64,000 nt of DNA from Gaiella sp. (GTDB lineage: Bacteria > Actinomycetota > Thermoleophilia > Gaiellales > Gaiellaceae). The stretch covers positions 1,240,001-1,304,000 of the forward strand of contig JAOSJZ010000001.1 in NCBI GenBank assembly GCA_027493885.1, read 5' to 3'. The translations under genes and the position numbers were made by a program. The notes beneath the pieces were generated by a model. That model saw nothing but the letters and a program-made list of their open reading frames with translations, was not told the origin of the DNA and ran no database searches. Below, piece after piece: positions 54,642-63,828 of this stretch (the first letter of the stretch is position 1; every line of letters begins with the position of its first letter).

Positions 54642-55290
54642 CAGTCGTGCGATGCGATCCCGTGAGCGCGGTCAGCATGCCGAGCCCCACGAACACCGTG
54701 CCGCTGACGTAGCGCTGCGCCCGTGCGAAGCCGACGTGGCCACGAAGCCGGTCGGACGCCGTGCCCGCGACGAGCGCCCAGGTGCCGTCGCTGACGACCG
54801 CGAGCGCGACGAGGAGGAGCCCGAGGAAGAGCATCTGGAGGCCGATGTGACCCGCCGAGCGGTCGACGAACTGCGGGAGGAAGGCGAGAACGAAGAGCGC
54901 GGTCTTCGGATTCAGGATCTGGACGACGACCCCCTGCGCGAACCGGCGCCGGTACCGGTACCGGGTCGGCTCGCGCGGCTGCTCTGCGTCCACCGGGCTG
55001 CCGCCCCGGAACAGGGTCAGAAGACCGATCCCGACGAGATAGGCGGCGCCGAGGTACTTCACGGTGTCGAACGCCAGGGCCGAGGCGGCGATCAGCCCCG
55101 AGAGCCCGGCCGCGGCGGCGGCGACGTGGACGAGCGCGCCGGTCTGGAGGCCGAGCACCGACGCGAACCCCGCCCGCCGCCCGCCGTCGATCGAGCTCGC
55201 GACGACGTAGAGAACGGCTGGACCGGGCACGACCAGCAGCGCGAGCACGGCGGCACAGAAGACGGCGAGCGTCGCGGGGTCCGGGATCAC
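54637..55290 (-). CDS. LysE/RhtB family amino acid exporter
   Basis: A 217-residue membrane protein with six helices. VVPGPAVLYVVASSIDGGRRAGFASVLG is the LysE start signature (PGP motif), and VVVQILNPKTALFVLAFLPQFVD contains the NPK motif (both by core). It exports amino acids or homoserine lactone-like molecules. The GTG start overlaps the coaX stop by 4 nt. Confidence 0.9.
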   Translation of the reverse strand: MIPDPATLAVFCAAVLALLVVPGPAVLYVVASSIDGGRRAGFASVLGLQTGALVHVAAAAAGLSGLIAASALAFDTVKYLGAAYLVGIGLLTLFRGGSPVDAEQPREPTRYRYRRRFAQGVVVQILNPKTALFVLAFLPQFVDRSAGHIGLQMLFLGLLLVALAVVSDGTWALVAGTASDRLRGHVGFARAQRYVSGTVFVGLGMLTALTGSHRTTA

Positions 55291-56039
55291 CGGTTCAGCT
55301 CCCAGACGAGGCGCAGGCCGTCGAGCGTGAGGAACGGGTCGACGCGCTCGATCGTCGCGCTGTGCGGTGCGATGAGCTCCGCGAGGCCGCCGGTCGCGAC
55401 CACCGCCGCCTCCGGTGCCGCGAGCTCGGCCCGGATGCGGCCGACGATCCCGTCGACCTGGCCCGCGAAGCCGTAGACGAGGCCGCTCTGCAGCCCCCCC
55501 ACAGTCGTCTTCCCGATCACGCTGGCGGGAGCCGTGAAGTCGACGTCGACGAGCCGCGCGGCGCGGGCGAAGAGCGCCTCCATCGAGATCTCGATGCCGG
55601 GCGCGAGCACCCCGCCGACGTACTCGCCCTGCGGCGAGACCACGTCGAAGTTCGTCGAGGTGCCGAAGTCGACGACGATCGCGGGCGCGCCGTAGCGCTC
55701 CCTGGCCGCCACGGCGTTGACGATCCGGTCGGGACCGACCTCGCGCGGGTCGTCGTAGCGGATCGGAATCCCGGTCTTCACTCCCGGCCCGACGAGTAAG
55801 AGCGGAGCGTGCGCCCAGCGCGCGGCGAGGCCCTCCCACTCGCGGCTGATGCTCGGGACGGTCGTCGCGAGGCAGATGCCGTCGACCGCGTCCGGGTCGA
55901 GCAGGCCCCCGAGGAGGACGCCGATCTCGTCGCCGGTACGCGTCCGGTCGGTCGCGACGCGCCAGTGCTCGGCGAGCGTGCTCGACTCGTACAGGCCGAG
56001 GACGGTCTGCGTGTTGCCGACGTCGACTGCGAGCAGCAT
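55287..56039 (-). CDS. coaX: type III pantothenate kinase
   Basis: The first step of CoA synthesis, 250 residues. The phosphate loop is LLAVDVGNTQTVLGLY, with catalytic and K+-site residues in VVDFGTSTNFDVV and GGVLAPGIEISMEAL; ASVIGKTTVGGLQSGLVYG completes the site. Type III is the coenzyme-A-insensitive form. It is coupled to the LysE gene, and the structured element at 56096-56186 lies just upstream. Confidence 0.95.
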   Translation of the reverse strand: MLLAVDVGNTQTVLGLYESSTLAEHWRVATDRTRTGDEIGVLLGGLLDPDAVDGICLATTVPSISREWEGLAARWAHAPLLLVGPGVKTGIPIRYDDPREVGPDRIVNAVAARERYGAPAIVVDFGTSTNFDVVSPQGEYVGGVLAPGIEISMEALFARAARLVDVDFTAPASVIGKTTVGGLQSGLVYGFAGQVDGIVGRIRAELAAPEAAVVATGGLAELIAPHSATIERVDPFLTLDGLRLVWELNR

Positions 56040-56095
56040 CGCGGCGAGCGTACCGCCATGGGATCCTGCGTGGAGCTTCCTGTGCGGGCGACGGG

Positions 56096-56186
56096 GCAGT
56101 TGCGGGCGCCGCCGGCGCCGCCTTCAGGGATCTGCCCCCGCCGCAGGCGCGGGATCCGAGCGGGGGATTCCGCTCGGCGGCCCCCG
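56096..56186. repeat. structured interspersed element, copy 2 (two tandem hairpins)
   Basis: Shares with 14001-14094 the run GCAGT-x-GCGG, CCTTCAGGG, GATCTGC, the GGATC/GATCC outer stem around CGCC/GGCG (56128-56157), GGATCCGAGC and a second G-rich hairpin (CGGGGG/CCCCCG with CCGC/GCGG inside, 56161-56186). It sits between two minus-strand genes 57-158 nt upstream of coaX. Confidence 0.7.
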
Positions 56187-56197
56187 TGCGAACAAGC

Positions 56198-56575
56198 TCA
56201 GAACGCGTCGCCGTCGTCGTCGTCGCCGCGACGACGCTCGCCGAGCCGCTCGGCGAGCGCCTCGGCGGTGAGGCGCGGCTCGTCGCCCTCGCCCCGGAGC
56301 TCTTCCACGGTCACGTCGCCCGAGGTGTAGACCTCGGCCCGCGGGATGATCCTCGTGGGCCGGTTCTTGTCCCAGACCCAGACGTCCTCCATCTGCGCGT
56401 GGAAGAACGGATAGCTCGCCTGCGGCACGACCTTGAGCTCGAGCTTGTTGCAGAGGTACGTCGCGTCCTGCGTCAGCACGCAGTAGCGGAAGAGCGGGAA
56501 GACCGCCGTGTACTCGCGCTTCAGCTGGAGCTCGAGCTCGGCCTCGAACTCGTCCAGCTCGTCCAGGTGGCTCAT
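56198..56575 (-). CDS. conserved hypothetical protein, DUF2469-like
   Basis: A 125-residue protein. LDEFEAELELQLKREYTAVFP, then LFRYCVLTQDATYLCNKLEL resemble the small actinobacterial DUF2469 proteins (E-x-ELQL-x-REY and a Y-L-x-N core). FHAQMEDVWVWDKNRPTRI and an acidic C-terminal tail (RRRGDDDDGD) follow. Role unknown. It sits 4 nt after folK on the same strand. Confidence 0.65.
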   Translation of the reverse strand: MSHLDELDEFEAELELQLKREYTAVFPLFRYCVLTQDATYLCNKLELKVVPQASYPFFHAQMEDVWVWDKNRPTRIIPRAEVYTSGDVTVEELRGEGDEPRLTAEALAERLGERRRGDDDDGDAF

Positions 56576-56579
56576 GGCG

Positions 56580-57071
56580 TCAGTGTACGGGACCCGTCTG
56601 CGGCGGTGACCCCGCGGCGAGGGCGCGCAGGAGCTCCGACACGGTGCCGCGGCCGGGAACGACGGCGCCGGGCGCGAGCTCGACGAGCGGCTCGAGCGCG
56701 AAACGCCGTTCGTGGAGGCGCGGATGCGGCACCGCGAGGCCGGGCTCGTCTACGACCTCGTCGCCGTAGAGCAGGAGGTCGAGGTCGATCGTGCGCGGGC
56801 CCCAGCGCTCGCGGGCCACGCGCACGCGACCGAGCCGACGCTCGACATCGAGGAGAAGGCCGAGGAGGGCCCGCGGCGCGAGCGCCGTCTCGACCGCCAC
56901 GACGCCGTTCAGGTACGCCGGCTGCTCGACCGGCCCCCACGGCTCTGTCTCGCGCAGCGCCGAGACGGCGACGACCTCGACCCCGTCTGCCTCGGCGAGG
57001 AGCTCGATCGCGCGAGCGATCGTCGCCTCGCGATCGCCGAGGTTGGCCCCGAGCCCGACGTACGCACGCAC
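56580..57071 (-). CDS. folK: 2-amino-4-hydroxy-6-hydroxymethyldihydropteridine pyrophosphokinase
   Basis: Folate pathway enzyme of 163 residues. The family signature is spread over YVGLGANLGDREATIARA, ETEPWGPVEQPAYLNGVV (pterin loop) and RWGPRTIDLDLLLYGDE (Mg-ATP Asp pair), with VPHPRLHERRFALEPL at the end. folP is 1.8 kb upstream on the same strand; the usual folB between them is missing and a plus-strand subtilase occupies the gap. Confidence 0.95.
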   Translation of the reverse strand: MRAYVGLGANLGDREATIARAIELLAEADGVEVVAVSALRETEPWGPVEQPAYLNGVVAVETALAPRALLGLLLDVERRLGRVRVARERWGPRTIDLDLLLYGDEVVDEPGLAVPHPRLHERRFALEPLVELAPGAVVPGRGTVSELLRALAAGSPPQTGPVH

Positions 57072-57173
57072 GCGCGGACGGTACCGCCTCGACGGGCACC
57101 CCGGTCGTAACGACGCCTTAATCGGAACCTCATTCCCGGCTGACCGGGGTCCGAGACTATTCGTGACGCTCCG

Positions 57174-58758
57174 ATGGCTGCCCTCTTCACACCGCGAACG
57201 GCCGCGGCACTCGTCGTCGCGCTCGCGATCGTCGCGACGGCCTCCGCCTCCGCCTCCCCGAGCGGGCCCGCGACGCTCGTCCAGCTGACGAAGAGTGCCG
57301 CCCGGAGCGAGTCGGCGTCCCTCACCCTGGCCGGCGCGACCGTCGTCGACGCACGCCTGCGGCTCTGGCGCCTCGATCCCGCGGTCGCCGCGTCAGCGCT
57401 GCCGGCGCTTCGGAAGCGAGACTCGCTCGTCTTCGCGCAGCGCGAGCGGACGTATCGCGTGGCGACCACGGCCGACACGCCCGAGCCGCTGCAGGGCGAG
57501 CAGTGGTGGCTCGGCCAGATCGGCATCGAGGGACTCACGCCGCCGGGGCCGGGCATGCCGGTCACGATCGTCGATTCGGGGCTCGACGTCGGGCATCCGG
57601 AGTTCCTCGGCCGTCCGGACACACAGACGCTCAACGCGCAGGAGCCGGCCCCCCTCGGCGGCGAGCACGGGACCTCCGTCGCTTCCATCCTCGGCGCACC
57701 CGTCAACGGGGTGGGGCTGGTCGGCGTCTATCCGCGCGTCGTCCTCCGCTCCTGGGACGCGGCGGTCGGGGACGGCACGCAGCTCGAGTCCAGCGAGATC
57801 GCCGGGGGCATCCTCGCAGCGGCACGTGCCGGGCGGAGCGTGATCAACCTCAGCCTCGGCTCCGACGCGAGCGACCTCTCCATCGAGCTCGCCGTGAGCG
57901 AGGCCGTCGCATCGGGCTCACTCGTCGTCGCCGCGTCCGGGAACGACGGCGAGCGGGGGAGCGCGCTCGGGTACCCGGCCGCCTACCCGCACGTGACGAC
58001 GGTCGCCGCCACCGACCGCAGCGGTGCGGTCGCGTCCTTCTCGAGCCGGTCGCCCTACGTCGACCTCGCGGCGCCGGGTGACGACATCGTCGTCGCCAGC
58101 GCGCTCGGCAAGAACTGGCGGCCCGCTTCCGGCACGAGCTTCGCCTCGCCGATGGTCGCGGCTGCGGCGGCGTGGGTCTGGACCGCGCGGCCGGAGCTCT
58201 CCGCCGGCCAGGTCGGGGAGATCCTTCGCCGCTCGGCGACCGACATCCCGCCGAGCGGGCGCGACCAGGCGTCCGGCTTCCGGGATGCTGGACGTCGCCG
58301 CCGCCCTCGCCCTGCCGGCGCCGATCCGCGACCCGTACGAGCCGAACGACGACATCGACCAGGTCGACCCGAACGGCAACCGGTACGTGGCGAACGCGCC
58401 GGCGCTGACGACGCCGTCCCGGCGCGCGACGCGGATCGCGGGGAGGGTCGACCGGCACGAGGACCCGCGCGACGTCTACCGCGTCTGGCTTCCGGCGCGC
58501 AGCCGGTTCACGGCCACGCTGACGGCGACGACGGACGGCGACCTCGCGCTGTACGGCACCGCCGCGAGAAGCGTCGTCGGCCGGTTCGCCACGGACGGCC
58601 GGCTCACGGTGGCCGCGGCCAGGGGAACCTCCGAGCGGCTCACGTACACGAACACCGGCAAGGGCCGGTGGGCGTACGTCGTCGTCAAGCCGTCGCCGCG
58701 GGCGCCCGACGCGACGTACCGCCTCGCGCTCGGCTCTGCGCCGGCGCGCGCGGTCTAG
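57174..58758 (+). CDS. secreted subtilisin-like serine protease (frameshifted in this sequence)
   Basis: A signal peptide (AAALVVALAIVATASASASP) precedes a prodomain-like stretch and an S8 catalytic domain: Asp in VTIVDSGLDVGHPEF, His in GGEHGTSVASIL, Asn in VVAASGNDGERG and Ser in ASGTSFASPMVAAAAA. A C-terminal pre-peptidase-type beta domain (DPYEPNDDIDQVDPNGN...) follows in another frame. Removing one C at 58280-58281 restores GFGMLDVAAAL and 527 residues. It stands alone between the folate genes. Confidence 0.87.
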
Positions 58759-58829
58759 GGACGGCGTCGCCCCAGCACGCGGCGATGTCGAGCACGTCGT
58801 GGAGCCCGCAGAGCTCGCCCGCAGCTCGG

Positions 58830-59663
58830 TCACGGCGCCACTGTGCCGCGCTCGACCGCGGCGGCCACTGCGAGCGCCTCGACGTGGGAGCGCACGTCGT
58901 GGACGCGGAAGAGCGTCGCGCCTCGGTCGAACGCCGCGACGGCCCCGCCGACCGAGGCGGCGTCCGTGGCGACCCGCGCGTCGCGCCCCTCGACCACGCG
59001 CGCCAGCGTCGACTTGCGGGACAGGCCGACGAGCACCGGACGCCCGATCGCGACGATGCGGTCGAGGCGCCGGACGAGCTCGAGGTTCTGGCCCGGCGTC
59101 TTGCCGAAGCCGATCCCGGGGTCGAGGCAGATCCGCTCCTCCGGGACGCCGGCCGCGACGGCGAGCGCGAGGCGCGCCTCGAGGAAGGACGCTACCTCCG
59201 AGACGACGTCCTCGTAGCGCGGCGCGAGCTGCATCGTGCGAGGCTCCCCCTGCATGTGCATGAGGCAGAGATCCGCACCGGCATCGGCGACGACGCCGGC
59301 CAGATCCGGCTCGCGCGCGAGGCCGGTGACGTCGTTGACCATGATCGCGCCGAGCGCGAGCGCGCGACGAGCGACCTCTGCGCGCGAGGTGTCGATAGAC
59401 ACGGGAGCCCCGGCGAGAAGCTCGAGCACCGGGACGATCCGGCGAAGCTCCTCCACCTCGGTCACCGGCTGGGCGCCCGGCCGCGTCGACTCGCCGCCCA
59501 CGTCGACGAGCGCTGCGCCGTCGGCGAGCATCCGCCTCGCGGCAGCCGCGGCGTCGGCCGGAGTGCCGTGCAGCCCGCCGTCGGAGAAACTGTCGGGTGT
59601 GACGTTGACCACGCCCATGACCGCCGGCCGCGTCCAACGTTCGCCGCTCCTCTCGCGTCTCAT
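58830..59663 (-). CDS. folP: dihydropteroate synthase
   Basis: A TIM-barrel enzyme of 277 residues joining pterin and p-aminobenzoate, the sulfonamide target. Signatures are VMGVVNVTPDSFSDGG, DVGGESTRPGAQPV, VNDVTGL, DPGIGFGKT and VGLSRKSTL. The start at 59663 is only 5 nt from the start of the divergent DUF4129 gene, so one or both starts may be further in; ATG 59618 would be too short. First gene of the conserved minus-strand series. Confidence 0.95.
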   Translation of the reverse strand: MRRERSGERWTRPAVMGVVNVTPDSFSDGGLHGTPADAAAAARRMLADGAALVDVGGESTRPGAQPVTEVEELRRIVPVLELLAGAPVSIDTSRAEVARRALALGAIMVNDVTGLAREPDLAGVVADAGADLCLMHMQGEPRTMQLAPRYEDVVSEVASFLEARLALAVAAGVPEERICLDPGIGFGKTPGQNLELVRRLDRIVAIGRPVLVGLSRKSTLARVVEGRDARVATDAASVGGAVAAFDRGATLFRVHDVRSHVEALAVAAAVERGTVAP

Positions 59664-59668
59664 CGGGC

Positions 59669-60579
59669 ATGGACGCTAACGCGCCACGGGAGAGCGGTGG
59701 CCGAGGGCGCGCCGTCGCCGTCCCGCTCGGCGTCGTCGCGCTCGTCGCGATCGTGGCGATCGCCTCGCGCGGGTCGGCTCCGGACGGGGAGATCGGCGCC
59801 CACCGGCCCTCGCAGGGGCTGCTGGATGCGGTGCTCAGCCTGTTCGTGGTCGGCATGGGCGTCGCGGCCGTGCTCGCGGCCGTGATGCTCTCGTTCTTCG
59901 GTCGCTACACGCCCACGGGGCCCGTCCGGAAACGCCGCGGCCCGCTGAAGTCGCTCGTCACGTTCGTCGCGGCGGTCGTGCTGCTCGCCGTCGTCCTGCG
60001 CGCCCTCGGCGGCGACAGGGCGGAGCGGCTACGCACGGCACTGCGGCCCGGCGGCGACTCCCCGGGCGCCCCGCCGGACAGCGGGGGGCGCGCTACGAGC
60101 CGGAGTTCGTCCTCTGGCCCGTGCTCGTCGTCGGCGGGCTCGTCGCCGTCGCGCTGCTCGCCTGGTACCTGGCCGTGCGCGGACGGCGCTCGACGCGCGA
60201 GCCGGGGCCGCAGACGCCGGAGGAGGCGCTCGCCGACGTGCTTGCCGAGACGCTCGACGACCTCCGCGCCGAGCGCGACGCCCGCCGCGCCGTGATCGCC
60301 GCGTACGCACGCATGGAGCGGGCGCTGGCGGCGTCCGGCCTCCCCCGCGGCGGCACCGAGGCGCCCGAGGAGTACCTCGAGCGCGTCCTCGCGGAGATCG
60401 CGGTCTCGCGGCGCTCTGCCGGTCGTCTCACGTCGCTGTTCGCATGGGCGCGCTTCTCGGGGCACGATGTGCGCCCGGAGATGAAGGAGGAGGCGATCGA
60501 GACCCTCGAGGAGGTGCAGCGGGAGCTCGCCGCGGAGGACGCGGCGCGCATCGCCGGCTCGACCGGGAGCGCGGCGTGA
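59669..60579 (+). CDS. DUF4129-domain membrane protein (frameshifted in this sequence)
   Basis: Two or three N-terminal helices (residues about 16-35, 50-75, 90-112), a Pro/Gly-rich outer stretch, one more helix (VLVVGGLVAVALLAWYLAV) and a C-terminal DUF4129 domain (EAPEEYLERVLAEIAVSRRSAGRLTSLFAWARFS by core). One base added to the G6 run at 60083-60088 restores SGGARYEPEFVLW and 303 residues. DUF4129 proteins accompany MoxR/DUF58 genes, and here it opens that operon. Confidence 0.8.
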
Positions 60580-61094
60580 GCCGGCTCGACCGCTCGATCG
60601 CCGTCGCGATCATCGCCACGATCTGGGCGGGCGTGTTCGTCGTCGTGCTACCCGGCAACGCCGCGATCGTCGGCCACGTCTGGCTCGTCGTCGTGCTCGC
60701 GCTCTCGCTCGGCGTCGCGCTCGGACGCGTCCGGCGCGAGCTGCCGCGCCGCTCGTCGTCGTTCGACGCCGCGTTCGCCCCCGGTCGCAGGGCGCACGCG
60801 CGGCCGGCCACTCTCGCGCGCGTCGAGCGGGAGCTCACGCTCGCCTCGGGCACGGCGTTCGACGTGCACTATCGGCTGCGACCGCTGTTGCAGCAGCTCG
60901 CCGCCGGCCTGCTCCTACGGCACGGCGTCGACCTGGAGCGACACCCCGCACGGGCCGAAGCGCTGCTCGGCCCCGGCCTCTGGGAGGTCGTCCGGCCGGG
61001 TCGCTCCGCGCCGGACGACCGGACGGCGCCCGGCCTCCCGATGGCCTCGATCGAGCAGGCGATCGACGACCTGGAACGCCTCGCGTGGAGCTGA
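60576..61094 (+). CDS. hypothetical membrane protein of the MoxR/DUF58 operon
   Basis: A 172-residue protein with two hydrophobic helices near the N-terminus (VAIIATIWAGVFVVVLPGN; VWLVVVLALSLGVALG) and a soluble part (DVHYRLRPLLQQLAAGLLLRHG; LWEVVRPG). I recognise no named family. Its position between DUF4129 and MoxR, with 4-nt and 10-nt overlaps, shows it belongs to this system. Confidence 0.75.
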   Translation: MSRLDRSIAVAIIATIWAGVFVVVLPGNAAIVGHVWLVVVLALSLGVALGRVRRELPRRSSSFDAAFAPGRRAHARPATLARVERELTLASGTAFDVHYRLRPLLQQLAAGLLLRHGVDLERHPARAEALLGPGLWEVVRPGRSAPDDRTAPGLPMASIEQAIDDLERLAWS

Positions 61095-62041
61095 ACGAGG
61101 TCGCCGACCGGGCGCGCGCCGTGCTCGACGAGGTCGAGCGCGCAGTCGTGGGCAAGCGCGACCGGCTCGAGCTCGTCCTCGCCGGGATGCTCGCCGACGG
61201 CCACGTCCTCCTCGAGGACGTCCCCGGCCTCGCGAAGACGCTCACGGCGCGGTCGTTCGCGGAGGTGACCGGGCTCCGCTTCCGGCGGGTCCAGTTCACG
61301 CCCGACCTGCTCCCGTCCGACGTGACCGGCTCGTCGATCTGGAACCAGCGCGACGCGGCGTTCGAGTTCCGCGCCGGCCCGATCTTCACGAACATCCTGC
61401 TCGCCGACGAGATCAACCGCGCGCCGCCGAAGACCCAGGCTGCGCTGCTCGAGGCGATGCAGGAGCGGCAGGTCTCGATCGACGGGGAGACGCGCCTGCT
61501 CGAGCCGCCGTTCCTCGTCCTCGCGACCCAGAACCCGATCGAGTACGAGGGCACGTACCCGCTGCCGGAAGCACAGCTCGACCGGTTCGTCCTGCGCACC
61601 GGATTCGGCTACCCCGCGGCCGACGCCGAGTGGGAGATGCTCGAGCGGCGGCTCGAGCGGCGCGCGGATGCGGTCACGCTCGGCCGCGTCGTCGACCGCG
61701 AGACGGTGCTCGCGATGCAGGAGGCGGTCGAGGACGTCCACGTCGACGAGAGCGTCGGACGGTACGTCGTCGACCTCGTCACGGCGACACGGCAGAGCCC
61801 GAGCGTCTCGGTCGGAGCGAGCCCGCGCGGGTCGCTCGCGCTCGTCAAGCTCGCGCGCTGCCGTGCGGCGCTCTCCGGGCGCGACTTCGTCACTCCCGAC
61901 GACGTCAAGAGCATGGCGGTGCCGGCCCTCGCGCACCGCCTCGTCCTCCGTCCCGAGCTCTGGGTGCAGCGTCGCAGCGGCGAAGACGTCGTCCGCGAGA
62001 TCCTCGACCAGGTCGAGACGCCCGCCACCGAGGCGGCGTGA
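61085..62041 (+). CDS. MoxR family AAA+ ATPase
   Basis: A 318-residue chaperone-like ATPase: Walker A LLEDVPGLAKTLTAR, Walker B NILLADEINRAPPKTQAALLEAMQE (by core), sensor FLVLATQNPIEYEGTYPLPEAQ, an arginine finger region LDRF, and a C-terminal lid ending HRLVLRPELW. MoxR ATPases mature or activate partner proteins, often with DUF58/VWA proteins such as the next gene. The GTG start overlaps the previous gene; the stop overlaps the next by 4 nt. Confidence 0.94.
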   Translation: MELNEVADRARAVLDEVERAVVGKRDRLELVLAGMLADGHVLLEDVPGLAKTLTARSFAEVTGLRFRRVQFTPDLLPSDVTGSSIWNQRDAAFEFRAGPIFTNILLADEINRAPPKTQAALLEAMQERQVSIDGETRLLEPPFLVLATQNPIEYEGTYPLPEAQLDRFVLRTGFGYPAADAEWEMLERRLERRADAVTLGRVVDRETVLAMQEAVEDVHVDESVGRYVVDLVTATRQSPSVSVGASPRGSLALVKLARCRAALSGRDFVTPDDVKSMAVPALAHRLVLRPELWVQRRSGEDVVREILDQVETPATEAA

Positions 62042-63306
62042 CACGGTCTGCAGACCCTCGCCTCGGCGCGTACGCCGTGCTCGCCGCACTCGCCCTCGTC
62101 GCGGCGCTCGGCCTGCGGCGGACGGAGCTCGCGGCGATCGCGGCGCCGTTCGCGCTGTTCCTCGCGCTCGGAGCGCGTGCGCGCACGCCCGGCCTGCGCG
62201 CGTGGCTCGAGCTCGACCGCGAGCGCGCGCTCGAGGGGGACATCGTCGAGGCGACGCTGACCGTGCGGGCGGACGCGGCGGTCGACAGGCTCGAGGCCGG
62301 GCTCGCGCTCCCGGACGGCGTCGAGCTCGCAGAGGGACGGAACCCGGTCGCGCTCCGTCTGGCCGCGGGCGAGGAGCGCGAGCTGCCGCTCCGCCTGCGC
62401 TGTACGCGCTGGTCGTCGGTGGAGGTCGGCGACGTTTGGCTTCGGGCGCGGGACCTGATCGGCCTCGTCCGCTTCGAAGGCCGCGTCGACCGGCGTCGCA
62501 CCTTGCGGATCTACCCCACTCCGGAGCGGCTTCGCCGGCTGCTCTCGCCGGCGCACACGCAGGCGACGACGGGCTCGGAGGTCGCCCGGCTGCGAGCGGA
62601 GGGGCTCGAGTTCGCGGACACGCGCCCATTCGTGGCAGGCGACCGCGTCCGGTCGATCAACTGGCGCGCGACGGCCCGGCGAGGGTCGCTCGTCGTGAAC
62701 GAGCGCCACCCGGAGCGCAACGCCGACGTCGTGATCTTCCTCGACAGCTTCGCGGAGGCACGCACCTCTGACGAGGGCACGCTCGAGCACGCCGTTCGCA
62801 CGGCAGCGACTCTCGCCGACCGCTTCCTCGCGCGCCGTGACCGGGTGGGGCTCGTCGCCTTCGGCGGCATTCTCCGTTGGCTCGAGCCGGGCGGCGGGCT
62901 GGTGCAGCGCTACCGCCTCGTCGACGCCCTGCTCGAGACGGGGGTCGAGCTGAGCTACGCGTGGAAGGACGTCGACGTGATCCCCGCGAGGACCCTGCCG
63001 CCGCGCGCGCTCGTCGTCGCGGTGACGCCGCTCCTGGACGAGCGCTCGATCGCAGCGCTGCTCGACCTGCGCGCGCGGGGTCACGACCTCGTCGTGCTCG
63101 AGGTATCGCCCGAGCCGTTCCTCGAGCCCGGCCGCGATCGCGCCGACCTTGCGGCGCTGCGGCTGTGGCGGCTGCAGCGGGCAGACCTGCGTGCCCGCTT
63201 CCAGCGGCTCGGCGTCGCGGTCGCGACGCTCGACGAGGTGACCGCGATGGAGGAAGCGCTCGAGGAGGTGAGGGCATTCAGGCGCCACGCCCGTCTGGCG
63301 CGCTAG
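62038..63306 (+). CDS. DUF58 domain-containing protein
   Basis: A 422-residue protein: two N-terminal helices (YAVLAALALVAALGL; AAIAAPFALFLALG), a beta-sandwich middle, then the DUF58 signature GLEFADTRPFVAGDRVRSIN-W and a VWA-like fold with FLDSFAE in place of a full MIDAS (D-x-S-x-S is reduced to D-S-F). It is the standard MoxR partner; its cell-biological role is not settled. GTG start overlaps moxR by GTGA. Confidence 0.92.
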   Translation: MTRSADPRLGAYAVLAALALVAALGLRRTELAAIAAPFALFLALGARARTPGLRAWLELDRERALEGDIVEATLTVRADAAVDRLEAGLALPDGVELAEGRNPVALRLAAGEERELPLRLRCTRWSSVEVGDVWLRARDLIGLVRFEGRVDRRRTLRIYPTPERLRRLLSPAHTQATTGSEVARLRAEGLEFADTRPFVAGDRVRSINWRATARRGSLVVNERHPERNADVVIFLDSFAEARTSDEGTLEHAVRTAATLADRFLARRDRVGLVAFGGILRWLEPGGGLVQRYRLVDALLETGVELSYAWKDVDVIPARTLPPRALVVAVTPLLDERSIAALLDLRARGHDLVVLEVSPEPFLEPGRDRADLAALRLWRLQRADLRARFQRLGVAVATLDEVTAMEEALEEVRAFRRHARLAR

Positions 63307-63329
63307 CGGCCGGCGCGACTGCGTGCGCG

Positions 63330-63809
63330 GTGGCTTTCGGCGTCGCCGCGTGGCTCGGCGGCACCTCCAGCGGGGAGGCCGCGGCGCCCGTGCTCGCGCT
63401 CGGAGTCGCCGGCGCCGCTCTGACCGGCGCCGCCGTCGTCTGGCCGACGGCCCTCGGGCCGGCGCTCGCCGCGCTCGCCGGCGCCTACGCTGTCCTGCTG
63501 CTCGTCGACGACCCGCCGCCCGACAGCCGCGCGGCGGGGCTCGCGGCGGCGCTCGTCGTGATCGGCGAGCTCGTCGGCTGGTCGCACGAGCTCGCCGGCA
63601 GGACAACCGACGAGCCGGGCAACGCCTGGCGGCGACCGGCGTGGATCGCCGGCGCCGGCATCGGCGCGCTCGCCCTCGCCTGGGCCGTGCTCGCCGTGGC
63701 CGATCTCGCCCGCGTGCAGGGCCTCGCAGTCGAGGCGGTCGGCGCTCTCGCCGCGCTCGGCGCGCTGCTGCTCGTGCGGCGAGGCCTGGCGCCGAGCCCG
63801 CAGGACTAG
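63330..63809 (+). CDS. hypothetical multi-helix membrane protein
   Basis: About 160 residues with five to six hydrophobic stretches (VLALGVAGAALTGAAVVW, AALAGAYAVLLLVDD, AAALVVIGELVGW, IAGAGIGALALAWAVLAV, VGALAALGALLLVRRG). GTG 63330 is the only conventional start but cuts into the first helix. The frame is open to an ATT at 63276 that lies 7 nt after a GGAGG and would keep the helix whole. No family recognised; it ends the MoxR/DUF58 operon. Confidence 0.6.
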   Translation: MAFGVAAWLGGTSSGEAAAPVLALGVAGAALTGAAVVWPTALGPALAALAGAYAVLLLVDDPPPDSRAAGLAAALVVIGELVGWSHELAGRTTDEPGNAWRRPAWIAGAGIGALALAWAVLAVADLARVQGLAVEAVGALAALGALLLVRRGLAPSPQD

Positions 63810-63827
63810 ACTAAGCTAAGCTTAGTC
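63809..63827. promoter_or_regulatory. perfect 9-bp palindrome, candidate Phd/YefM autoregulatory operator
   Basis: GACTAAGCT-A-AGCTTAGTC is centred at 63818 and ends 1 nt before the antitoxin GTG. Antitoxins of this type bind palindromes over their own promoter. The closeness to the start suggests a leaderless or very short-leader mRNA with the operator over the initiation site. Confidence 0.65.
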
Positions 63828-63828
63828 C

